Shown: piece by piece, positions 1 to 5,642 of the stretch
Layout of the letters: the number at the start of each line of letters is the position of its first letter
Position numbering within the stretch: position 1 is the first letter of the stretch
Origin: an uncultured Clostridia bacterium
GTDB lineage: Bacteria > Bacillota > Clostridia > Oscillospirales > Acutalibacteraceae
Direction of reading: 5' to 3'
Length of the DNA: 5,642 bases
Assembly (NCBI GenBank): GCA_945788455.1
Contig: CALZMC010000050.1
Coordinates: 1-5,642, forward strand
The notes under the pieces: generated by a model
Database searches by the model: none
Told to the model about the DNA's origin: nothing
What the model saw: only the letters and a program-made list of their open reading frames with translations
Position numbers and translations under genes: made by a program

Positions 1-619
1 ATGAGGTGTCGGAGGTATCGTAAAAAATGCCGAAGCTTCCAACTGAATTTTCACAAATATAAAAAGGAATATGCTTATATAAAGGGTCGGTTGACGAGGC
101 ATCATAGCCCATACTGTCAGACGTTTCAATTCTGTAAGACCTGCCTGCCTTGTCAAGCTTTCCGCACTTGTCGCCTAAGCCGAAAATATGCTCGCCGTTT
201 TCTCTCGATAAATAGTGGATACTGCCCGTGCCGAACTCATTTTCAAAATTATAAGCAAGCGGTGCTCTGTCGGCTAAAAGCAGATTTTTGCCCATATAAT
301 AGCTTAGCAAAAAGTTGTTGAGATTAAGAGTAATCTTAATTCCGTTTTTTAGTGTAAATACATCCTCGCTGTCACGAGAGCAGATTTCAGGCTCGCTCAT
401 TTCAAAGCCGTATGTATCAAGTCGCTTTCTTCCAAGCACAGACAAATCATTAGTAGGATTAATACAGAATGTCGGCAAAAGGTCGGCATCATCCCTAAAA
501 ATTGCTACTCTCACAGCCGTATCGCTGATAAAATCAATTCTCGCATTGATATTATCACTCTTGTATAATCTATAATTTTTTCCGTTATCCTTTAGAATAA
601 ATCTATGATTAAACTTCAT
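1..619 (-). CDS. GH31 family glycosidase (alpha-glucosidase/alpha-xylosidase type), N-terminal part only
   Basis: The gene starts at the ATG at 619-617 and stays open to the left edge, giving 206 codons of a protein normally about 650-800 residues long. What is seen is the N-terminal beta-sandwich of GH31: FGLGDKCGKLDKAG at residues 146-159, then TDPLYKHIPFYI at 177-188, matching the family's FGLGEKxGxLxxxG and TDPLYKxIPF signatures. The (beta/alpha)8 barrel with the catalytic aspartates lies outside the window, so substrate (alpha-glucoside, alpha-xyloside or other) cannot be decided. There is no signal peptide, so it should act in the cytoplasm on imported oligosaccharides. The start codon overlaps the upstream esterase stop by one base (TAATG), with GGAG at 633-630 about 10 bases before it, so translation is probably coupled. 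GH31 membership is close to certain; activity is open. Confidence 0.92.
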   Translation of the reverse strand, partial: MKFNHRFILKDNGKNYRLYKSDNINARIDFISDTAVRVAIFRDDADLLPTFCINPTNDLSVLGRKRLDTYGFEMSEPEICSRDSEDVFTLKNGIKITLNLNNFLLSYYMGKNLLLADRAPLAYNFENEFGTGSIHYLSRENGEHIFGLGDKCGKLDKAGRSYRIETSDSMGYDASSTDPLYKHIPFYICENSVGSFGIFYDTSDTS

Positions 620-1950
620 TAAAATTCTGCTCCGTTATTTGAGAATGTGTTTTTTAATAAAAGCTTTGTGTCCCAAGGCATTGATGCAGTATTCTCGCAA
701 AATCTCATAGGTGTTTTTCCGTCTGATGACCAATGCGGAATTTCGGCACAATTCGGATCTCCTGTTTTTACAAATGATGAGAACGCAGAGAATATCTCGT
801 GTGAAATCTTATAGTCTATCTCCTCAAACGGTCTCCAATTATTCTTTAGTGTCTTAAAAGCATAAAGAAGGTCACAGCTATGCCATGCGCCTAAATTGTC
901 TCCCGGCAAATTTCGGTTAAAATTATACACATAGCACTTGTTGTATTTTGTTATCCTTTTTACATAGCTTTTTGTCAGCGCCTCCATAACAATGGGAATC
1001 ATATCCGTACACGTAACGCCGATAATTATAGGAATATCGGGAATATTATCCATTCTCATTGAGTCACTTGTAATCATTTTTCCGTCAACGACAGGCAAAG
1101 TATCAATTATACTCAGCTTATCCTCCTTGCACGCATCTAACCACGCATAAAACAAATCTCTCTTGTCAATATCCTTTAGCTCGTTGATATTAGTCTTGCC
1201 TGCATTTTTTATAGCTAAATCCCAAAGTCTTGTAATTTTTTTTGGAGTCAACGGCTTTGAAATTGTTCTCATAAGTCCTGCTCCCGACATCATAATTGCG
1301 CCCTTGAACCAGCCCTTACAAAGAGGACTTGAAATCAAAATATCAATACTCATGGCACCTGCACTTTGTCCCATAAGAACAATATTATTCGCTTTTCCGC
1401 CAAATGAGTCGATATTATCCTTAACCCACTTAATTGCTGTCAGCTGGTCATAAAGTCCAAAGTTAGCCTTAATGCCGTTTTCGTCCTTTAAATCGGGATG
1501 AGCGACAAAGCCGAATGCATTTAGTCTGTAATTTATCGTAACGCAGACAATTCCGTTTTTTGCATATTCAACGCCACTTAGGTGTCCCTCGTTCGAGCTT
1601 CCTCCGGTAAAGCTACCGCCGTGAATATAAATAAGGACAGGACAATCCTTTGCATTCTTAGGTGCATAGATATTAAGAAACTGACAATCCTCGCTGTATT
1701 TAAAGGTCATACCCTTTCTGAATTCCTTGTGATAAAAAGCATTACACGTTGCGTCATCCTCAAAGCCACGCCTTTGGTATGAGCATTCGCCGAATTCGGT
1801 TGCGTCATACGTACCGTCCCATGATGTGATTTGAGTCGGGTATTCCCATCTGTCAGCATTTGCATATTTTATACCGCGAAATTCTACATAATCGTTATTA
1901 TCAATACCCTTAATATTTCCACAGGGTGTTTTTATCTCGATATTATTCAT
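619..1950 (-). CDS. Type-B carboxylesterase (alpha/beta hydrolase, para-nitrobenzyl esterase-like)
   Basis: This 443-residue protein hydrolyses carboxylic esters. It follows the type-B family order: TPCGNIKG near residue 8, FRGIKYA at 24-30 (usually FKGIPYA), SEDCQFLNIYAP at 86-97 (second family signature), oxyanion-hole loop HGGSF at 110-114, nucleophile elbow GQSAG with Ser196 (canonical GESAG), and histidine His357 in GAWHSCDLLYAF. The triad acid is probably Asp316 in GVTCTDM, where many relatives have Glu. It is shorter than the usual 480-550 residues. No signal peptide or membrane segment is seen, so it is cytoplasmic. The start has GGAGG at 1961-1957, six bases before the ATG, and a near-consensus promoter upstream. 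It is first in an operon with a GH31 glycosidase overlapping by one base, suggesting deacylation of a sugar substrate; the true ester is unknown. Confidence 0.95.
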   Translation of the reverse strand: MNNIEIKTPCGNIKGIDNNDYVEFRGIKYANADRWEYPTQITSWDGTYDATEFGECSYQRRGFEDDATCNAFYHKEFRKGMTFKYSEDCQFLNIYAPKNAKDCPVLIYIHGGSFTGGSSNEGHLSGVEYAKNGIVCVTINYRLNAFGFVAHPDLKDENGIKANFGLYDQLTAIKWVKDNIDSFGGKANNIVLMGQSAGAMSIDILISSPLCKGWFKGAIMMSGAGLMRTISKPLTPKKITRLWDLAIKNAGKTNINELKDIDKRDLFYAWLDACKEDKLSIIDTLPVVDGKMITSDSMRMDNIPDIPIIIGVTCTDMIPIVMEALTKSYVKRITKYNKCYVYNFNRNLPGDNLGAWHSCDLLYAFKTLKNNWRPFEEIDYKISHEIFSAFSSFVKTGDPNCAEIPHWSSDGKTPMRFCENTASMPWDTKLLLKNTFSNNGAEF

Positions 1951-1958
1951 ATCTATCC

Positions 1959-1970
1959 TCCGTAAACGGA
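1959..1970. repeat. Short perfect inverted repeat in the esterase leader
   Basis: TCCGT-AA-ACGGA is a perfect 12-bp palindrome lying in the esterase 5' leader. On the minus strand its downstream arm overlaps the GGAGG ribosome binding site (1961-1957). It is the only G+C-containing element in an otherwise almost pure A/T leader. It could be a small operator or a weak hairpin over the ribosome binding site, or chance; the stem is short and no matching second copy was seen in the window. Confidence 0.4.
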
Positions 1971-1993
1971 ATAATAATATATTTATGAATTAT

Positions 1994-2022
1994 ATTATAT
2001 AATAATTAACAAAAATATTCAA
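1994..2022 (-). promoter_or_regulatory. Sigma-A type promoter for the esterase-GH31 operon
   Basis: On the minus strand TTGAAT (2022-2017) is followed after exactly 17 bases by TATAAT (1999-1994), a perfect -10 box. Transcription would begin near 1987, leaving a leader of about 36 bases before the esterase ATG at 1950. The spacer is very AT-rich. This is the only strong promoter-like pair seen upstream of the operon, so esterase and GH31 are probably transcribed together from here. Confidence 0.75.
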
Positions 2023-2051
2023 CAAATTATTAATTTTAAGAGCAATACATC

Positions 2052-2073
2052 AAAAATAATAATGTTTATTTTT
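2052..2073. repeat. AT-rich inverted repeat between the divergent promoters
   Basis: AAAAATAA (2052-2059) and TTATTTTT (2066-2073) are perfect 8-bp inverted arms around a 6-base spacer. The element ends five bases before the permease -35 box and lies about 30 bases upstream of the esterase -35, a place where a shared regulator could bind. The surrounding DNA is so AT-rich that chance symmetry is likely, and no regulator gene is in the window. Confidence 0.3.
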
Positions 2074-2078
2074 ACATA

Positions 2079-2106
2079 TTGAAATTTACTAAATATTGCT
2101 TATAAT
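2079..2106 (+). promoter_or_regulatory. Sigma-A type promoter for the permease/kinase-like operon
   Basis: TTGAAA (2079-2084) and TATAAT (2101-2106) are separated by 16 bases; the -10 box is perfect and the -35 differs from consensus at one base (TTGACA). Transcription would begin near 2113, leaving a leader of about 19 bases with no room for a riboswitch. The promoter covers the TTG at 2096, so translation cannot start there; this supports the ATG at 2132. Confidence 0.8.
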
Positions 2107-2118
2107 TAAATTTAGAAA

Positions 2119-2123
2119 AGAGG
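2119..2123 (+). promoter_or_regulatory. Ribosome binding site that fixes the permease start
   Basis: AGAGG, inside AAAAGAGG, lies eight bases before the ATG at 2132 and 11 before the next in-frame ATG at 2135. The spacing favours 2132. No comparable site precedes the in-frame TTG at 2096. Confidence 0.75.
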
Positions 2124-2131
2124 TACATATT

Positions 2132-3493
2132 ATGATGATTGCAAAAATTATTGCCATAGTAATATTTGTGCTGATGTTCGCACTTATTATTATGGACAAA
2201 ATCCCAAGACATTGGGTTACTCTCGGTTGCGGTCTTGCAACTATTGTAATTGTATTCGGCATTTGTATGAAAAGTCCGAGTGCAATTATGGAGACACTAA
2301 ACATAAAAAGCATATTCACACTCGATTTTTGGCACGTGAGCGGCGAGGCGAATGAAAGCTCTGCGGGTATCAACTGGGCGACAATCATATTTGTTGCAGG
2401 TATGATGGTTATGGTTGAGGGTATGGCGAAGGCAGGATTTTTCCGTTGGCTTTGCCTGACTATCGCAAAGCTCGTAAAATACAAGGTTATGCCGATACTC
2501 GTTACATTTATGATTATGAGTGCGGTGCTATCAATGTTTATTGACAGTATCACGGTTATCTTGTTCCTTTCAGCCGTTACGGTTGAACTGTCACAGTTAC
2601 TGAAATTTGACCCTGTTCCCATGGTTTTGGCAGAAATCTTTTGTGCAAACCTCGGTGGTTCTGCAACAATGTGCGGCGACCCGCCAAACATTATTGTCGG
2701 AACAGCACTTGGTTACAGCTTCGCAGACTTCCTTACTAACACGGGTGTTATCGCAGGAATGGCACTTGTTTTTATGATTTTATTCTTCTACTTGGTATTC
2801 AAAAAGGAGCTTACAAACAGCCCGGGTGGAGAGGTTAACACGGCTACATATCCAAATCCAAGTGACGCTATCGAAAGCAAAAAGGACTTTATCATTAGCA
2901 CAATTATCTTTATCTGTGCAGTAGTATTACTTGTTACTCACGCACAGACGGGACTAACCGTTGCATTTATCGGTGTTGCGATATCTCTCATAACATTACT
3001 GACATCAATTAAAAATATCGGTTATATTCTAAAAAGAGTGGATTATAAGACGCTATTGTTCTTTATCGGTCTGTTTATCGTTGTCGGAGGACTTGAGCAC
3101 ACAGGCGTTCTTGAAGCAATCGCAGGACTTATCGAAAAGGTTTGCGGCGGTAACATTCTTGTAATGGTATTAATCATTATGTGGCTGTCTGCTATTGCGA
3201 GTGCTGTTGTTGATAACATTCCGTTTGCCGCAACAATGGTTCCCGTTATCAAGACATTAGCTATGACAACTCCGGGAGCCGAACTGAGCACACTTGCTTA
3301 TGCACTTTCTGTCGGCACAGATATCGGTGGTAGCGCTACTCCTATCGGTGCTTCGGCTAATGTTGTCGGAACATCGGTTGTCGCAAAGGCAGGTCATCCT
3401 GTCGGCTGGGGTAAATATTGCAAGAGTGCAATTCCTGCAACAATCATAGTTTTAGGTATCGCTACGATTGTTATTAAGCTTAGATACTTTTAA
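2132..3493 (+). CDS. Ion transporter (IT) superfamily permease, ArsB/NhaD/SLC13-like
   Basis: This 453-residue polytopic inner-membrane protein is a secondary transporter. It shows the two inverted halves of the IT superfamily. The first half has SMFIDSITVIL near residue 134 and GGSATMCGDPPNIIVGTALG at 175-194, which resembles the NxGGxATxxGDPPNI signature of ArsB, NhaD and the human P protein. The second half has SAVVDNIPFAATMVPVI at 357-373 and GTDIGGSATPIGASANVVG at 395-413. About ten hydrophobic segments flank a polar cytoplasmic-type loop near 228-251. The substrate could be an anion such as arsenite, a dicarboxylate, or Na+/H+; sequence does not settle it, and no arsenic genes are nearby. 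It has its own promoter, diverges from the esterase operon, and is followed 11 bp later by a kinase-like gene. The start at 2132 is set by AGAGG eight bases upstream. Confidence 0.93.
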   Translation: MMIAKIIAIVIFVLMFALIIMDKIPRHWVTLGCGLATIVIVFGICMKSPSAIMETLNIKSIFTLDFWHVSGEANESSAGINWATIIFVAGMMVMVEGMAKAGFFRWLCLTIAKLVKYKVMPILVTFMIMSAVLSMFIDSITVILFLSAVTVELSQLLKFDPVPMVLAEIFCANLGGSATMCGDPPNIIVGTALGYSFADFLTNTGVIAGMALVFMILFFYLVFKKELTNSPGGEVNTATYPNPSDAIESKKDFIISTIIFICAVVLLVTHAQTGLTVAFIGVAISLITLLTSIKNIGYILKRVDYKTLLFFIGLFIVVGGLEHTGVLEAIAGLIEKVCGGNILVMVLIIMWLSAIASAVVDNIPFAATMVPVIKTLAMTTPGAELSTLAYALSVGTDIGGSATPIGASANVVGTSVVAKAGHPVGWGKYCKSAIPATIIVLGIATIVIKLRYF

Positions 3494-3504
3494 GGAGTAA
3501 TTTT

Positions 3505-4107
3505 ATGAAAAATCAAGTAATTATTTCTATCGGCAGAGAATACGGCGCAAACGGTCATTACATCGCCGATGAGATTGCAAAAAAGTACGCTCTTCCCGTT
3601 TATGATAAAAGTATGATTGAGGTTATAGCAAAGGAAAAGGGACTCAATCTTGATAGGCTTAAGAAATATGATGAAAAGCCAAAAAACCGTCTTTTTTCAA
3701 GAAGCTTCGGCGATTATTCAAGCTCTCCCGAGGACGCAGTTGCAAATATGGAATTTGACTTTTTGAGAGAAAAGGCAGACGCGGGCAACAGCTTTGTTGT
3801 TGTCGGTCGCTGTGCCAACTCTGTTTTAAAGGATAATCCAAATCTTATCAGCATTTTCGTTACTGCCGATATGGATAAAAAGATTAAGAGGATTGCCGGT
3901 CTTTTTGAAATTTCCTGCAAGGAGGCAGAAAGCCTTATTATCAAAAACAATAAGCTTAGAAAGCAGTATCACAACTTCTATTGCAAGGAAAAATGGGGAG
4001 ACTCTCGCTACTATGATTTGACAATTAATTCATCAAAAATGCCTATTGACAAAATTGTTGAAATTGTTGACAAATATATCTGCGGTATTATCGAGAGCAA
4101 GGATTAA
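3505..4107 (+). CDS. Cytidylate-kinase-like protein (Cytidylate_kin2 family)
   Basis: This 200-residue soluble cytoplasmic protein belongs to the P-loop nucleoside-monophosphate-kinase-like group usually annotated as cytidylate kinase-like. Seen in order: ISIGREYGANGHYIA at 7-21, in the place of the P-loop; YDKSMIEVIA at 33-42; VVVGRCANSVL at 98-108; a basic helix KKIKRIAGLFEIS at 125-137; and KEKWGDSRYYDLTINSSKM at 161-179, the YDLxINSS hallmark of the family. The P-loop lacks the GK[ST] of true CMP kinases, so a housekeeping cytidylate kinase role is doubtful and the substrate is unknown. AAGGAG at 3492-3497 overlaps the permease stop and sits seven bases before the ATG. There is no promoter of its own, so it is co-transcribed with the permease. 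The family call is firm; the function is not. Confidence 0.9.
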   Translation: MKNQVIISIGREYGANGHYIADEIAKKYALPVYDKSMIEVIAKEKGLNLDRLKKYDEKPKNRLFSRSFGDYSSSPEDAVANMEFDFLREKADAGNSFVVVGRCANSVLKDNPNLISIFVTADMDKKIKRIAGLFEISCKEAESLIIKNNKLRKQYHNFYCKEKWGDSRYYDLTINSSKMPIDKIVEIVDKYICGIIESKD

Positions 4108-4121
4108 TACAAAAACAAGAA

Positions 4122-4157
4122 AACAGGTCTGCTACGGAGAGCCGTAACAGACCTGTT
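4122..4157. terminator. Bidirectional intrinsic terminator between converging operons
   Basis: A 16-bp stem (4122-4137 with 4142-4157) closes an AGAG loop. It is flanked by an A-rich tract on the left (4111-4123) and T-runs on the right (4159-4163, 4169-4173), so it has the stem-plus-U-tract form in both directions. It lies 14 bases after the kinase-like stop and 35 bases after the stop of the converging EEP gene. The only irregularity is C4132 opposite A4147: a mismatch in the plus transcript but a U-G wobble in the minus transcript. Confidence 0.9.
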
Positions 4158-4192
4158 ATTTTTCACTCTTTTTCTATTCGTAATAAATTAGA

Positions 4193-5642
4193 TTAATTAA
4201 AATTCAACTCGCTGTAAATACCGTAATGGTCGGACACATAGCCGTCATCAAGTCGATTAAGCACCCAATAATTATCAGACTCGCCGTTAGTAAAAATAAA
4301 GTCAATCGGCTTATCGCCTGTACTTCTGTATCCCCATTCCTGATATGTTGCGCAGGTTCTTTCATCAATAGTTGTATCACTTAGTCTTGACGATATAAGC
4401 TTATATGCATCATTGTCTTCATTCTCGTTAAAATCGCCTGTTAAAACAACCCTTGCATCATCTCCGTATTGCTTTTTCAGGTCGTCAATTTTATTAAGAA
4501 TAACATTTGCGCCGAACACTCTTGCCTCCTCGCTCGAATTGTCAAGATGAGTATTCAAGAACAAATATGTATTCTTATCATCACTCAAAACCACATAGGT
4601 GCAGATACGGTTGCATCCTGCCTCCTGCTCATTTCCGTTAGCATCTACATAAGTGTATTTGCTTTCAACATCAGGAGTTTCGCTGAGCCAAAATGTATTT
4701 TCCTCAAGTATCTTAAAGGTGTCCTTAAAGAAAACTGCGTTCATTTCGCTGTTTCTTTCCTCGCTGTCTCCCCCACGCTTAACGCCGTATGATTTATATC
4801 CCTCAAGTGATTTATCAAGGCTTTCGAGCCAATAGGAGTTAATCTCCTGTGTGCCGATAAAATCAGGCGAATAAGCATTCATATATGTCGCAAAGCGAGC
4901 ACATCTGTCCATACTGTCAGTATCCTCAAGCTTCGTTCCGAATGCACTTGCGACATTAAACGACACAACGCTCACGTCACATTCCTCAACAGCAGGACAA
5001 ATTGTTGTTTTTATAGGCTTAACATCGTTTACGAACAATAAAGCAAGTGCGACAAAAATAATTGCAACAGATATGATTTTCTTTTTATTATTTCCTACAA
5101 CATTAAGCAAAATCAGCTTTAGTGCATAAATCAACAGAGTTATAAAAAAGCCGATTTTTACAAGTCCGCCAAATGCAGTAACTAAATTTGACATTACATA
5201 AAACACAAGCAAATTTATAACAGAAATAATTTCATTCGCCTTGTACCCTTTTTTTGTTGAAGAAAAAAGAGACGAGATAATCTCGGCAATGCTAATGAGA
5301 ATAACAAGCACCATAGAAAGCACGGCAAAAAGATATGACTTATCGCTAACCAAAGCACCAAAATCAAAGCCGTGATTTATAATGCTCATAATGAATGTTA
5401 TGAGCGAAACGTTCTTGTGACCTGCCCAATACATTGGAAGGCACATAGAAAGCAGAGGTGTAAAAAATAAAATCAGTCTAAATATATGAAGCGGACTTTT
5501 TATGGTTGATGCCTTGATTGTGTCAACAAATCTGTTTACTGCGTCAACCTCCCTTTGAGCCCTTTTTGCGTCCTCCTCAAGCTGTTCATCAAGCTTAAAA
5601 TACAGCATATTAACACCGCATTTTGGACAAGTCGGCTTTAGG
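4193..5642 (-). CDS. Membrane-anchored endonuclease/exonuclease/phosphatase (EEP) family hydrolase with N-terminal CPxCG motif; 5' end outside window
   Basis: Residues are numbered from the Met at 5608-5606. The C-terminal half (about 210-471) is a complete EEP domain, the metal-dependent fold of DNase I and sphingomyelinase-like phosphodiesterases: SFN with Asn218, TQE with metal-binding Glu255, FWLSETP at 306-312, NTH with His354, GDFN with Asp392/Asn394, IDFIF with Asp436, and SDH with Asp460/His461. All expected catalytic residues are present. Before it lie about five hydrophobic segments (near 40-62, 91-115, 126-150, 152-171, 177-194); Lys-rich loops at 118-123 and 173-177 fit a cytoplasmic side, which puts the EEP domain outside. 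The frame stays open for 11 codons upstream of Met 5608 and encodes CPKCGVN, and no ribosome binding site precedes that Met, so the real start is probably beyond the window. A charged helix at 7-32 follows the knuckle. The substrate is unknown. Confidence 0.93.
   Translation of the reverse strand, partial: LKPTCPKCGVNMLYFKLDEQLEEDAKRAQREVDAVNRFVDTIKASTIKSPLHIFRLILFFTPLLSMCLPMYWAGHKNVSLITFIMSIINHGFDFGALVSDKSYLFAVLSMVLVILISIAEIISSLFSSTKKGYKANEIISVINLLVFYVMSNLVTAFGGLVKIGFFITLLIYALKLILLNVVGNNKKKIISVAIIFVALALLFVNDVKPIKTTICPAVEECDVSVVSFNVASAFGTKLEDTDSMDRCARFATYMNAYSPDFIGTQEINSYWLESLDKSLEGYKSYGVKRGGDSEERNSEMNAVFFKDTFKILEENTFWLSETPDVESKYTYVDANGNEQEAGCNRICTYVVLSDDKNTYLFLNTHLDNSSEEARVFGANVILNKIDDLKKQYGDDARVVLTGDFNENEDNDAYKLISSRLSDTTIDERTCATYQEWGYRSTGDKPIDFIFTNGESDNYWVLNRLDDGYVSDHYGIYSELNFN

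Noticed and set aside
1..575. Plus-strand open frames rich in Cys/Arg/Tyr or Ser/Leu
   Set aside because: They are antisense to the GH31 coding sequence, which has clear family motifs; the Cys/Arg-rich composition is an antisense artefact, not a cysteine-rich peptide.
1163..1782. Plus-strand open frames inside the esterase gene
   Set aside because: They are shadows of a well-supported type-B esterase and show no ribosome binding sites or recognisable motifs.
1994..2003. Palindrome ATTATATAAT at the esterase -10 box
   Set aside because: It is explained by the TATAAT box itself in almost pure A/T DNA, so the symmetry carries little information.
2096..2131. Extended permease start at the in-frame TTG, adding 12 residues
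   Set aside because: The TTG lies in the promoter spacer just before the -10 box and has no ribosome binding site; AGAGG eight bases before the ATG at 2132 fits far better.
2107..2131. Riboswitch or attenuator ahead of the permease
   Set aside because: The predicted leader is only about 19 bases, too short for any known riboswitch or attenuation hairpin.
2089..2691. 200-codon minus-strand open frame antisense to the permease
   Set aside because: It lies opposite a clear transporter coding region, has low-complexity Ile/Thr/Ser-rich composition typical of antisense reading, and lacks a ribosome binding site and any family motif.
2132..3493. Calling the permease an arsenite exporter (ArsB)
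   Set aside because: The signature is shared by the whole IT superfamily, and there is no ArsR, ArsC, ArsA or Acr3 neighbour to support arsenic resistance.
3505..4107. Calling the kinase-like gene the housekeeping cmk
   Set aside because: It lacks the GK[ST] P-loop of Cmk and matches the Cytidylate_kin2-like group instead.
4469..4835. Plus-strand open frames opposite the EEP domain
   Set aside because: They are antisense to conserved EEP catalytic motifs, with no promoter or ribosome binding site.
1..5642. Defence island, prophage, CRISPR array or transposable element
   Set aside because: No nuclease/helicase/toxin neighbours, integrase, transposase, terminal inverted repeats or regular spacer-repeat pattern were seen; the EEP domain alone is not evidence of defence.

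Overview
The window looks like chromosomal DNA from an AT-rich, low-GC Gram-positive anaerobe, most likely a gut Clostridia (Oscillospiraceae/Lachnospiraceae type). The reasons are AT-rich intergenic DNA with near-consensus TTGAAA/TATAAT promoters, strong GGAGG-type ribosome binding sites, and a gene set (GH31 glycosidase, cytoplasmic type-B esterase, SLC13/ArsB-like permease, cytidylate-kinase-like protein, membrane-anchored EEP hydrolase) common in such genomes. This placement is inference; no marker gene is present.

Layout. Positions 1-1950 hold a minus-strand operon: a type-B carboxylesterase (1950-619), then the first 206 codons of a GH31 family glycosidase (619 to the window edge). The two genes share one base in a TAATG stop/start junction. 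A 181-bp intergenic region (1951-2131) carries two back-to-back promoters, one for the esterase operon and one for the plus-strand operon. The plus operon is an ion-transporter-superfamily permease (2132-3493) followed 11 bp later by a cytidylate-kinase-like protein (3505-4107). A 16-bp-stem hairpin at 4122-4157 serves as terminator for this operon and for the converging minus-strand gene. That last gene (4193 to the right edge) encodes a membrane protein with a cytoplasmic CPxCG motif, about five membrane segments and a complete endonuclease/exonuclease/phosphatase (EEP) domain predicted outside the membrane.

How the genes may work together. The esterase and the glycosidase are translationally coupled, and the esterase has no signal peptide. 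A plausible reading is intracellular trimming of an acylated oligosaccharide: the esterase removes acyl groups and GH31 cleaves the glycosidic bond. The permease and kinase-like protein are co-transcribed, but neither the permease substrate nor the kinase reaction can be read from sequence. No phage, insertion sequence, CRISPR, tRNA, rRNA or defence system was seen. Most of this is ordinary metabolic DNA. The points most worth a second look are the two genes running off the edges (one easily missed, one easily given a wrong start), the permease/kinase-like pairing, and the zinc-knuckle/membrane/EEP architecture.
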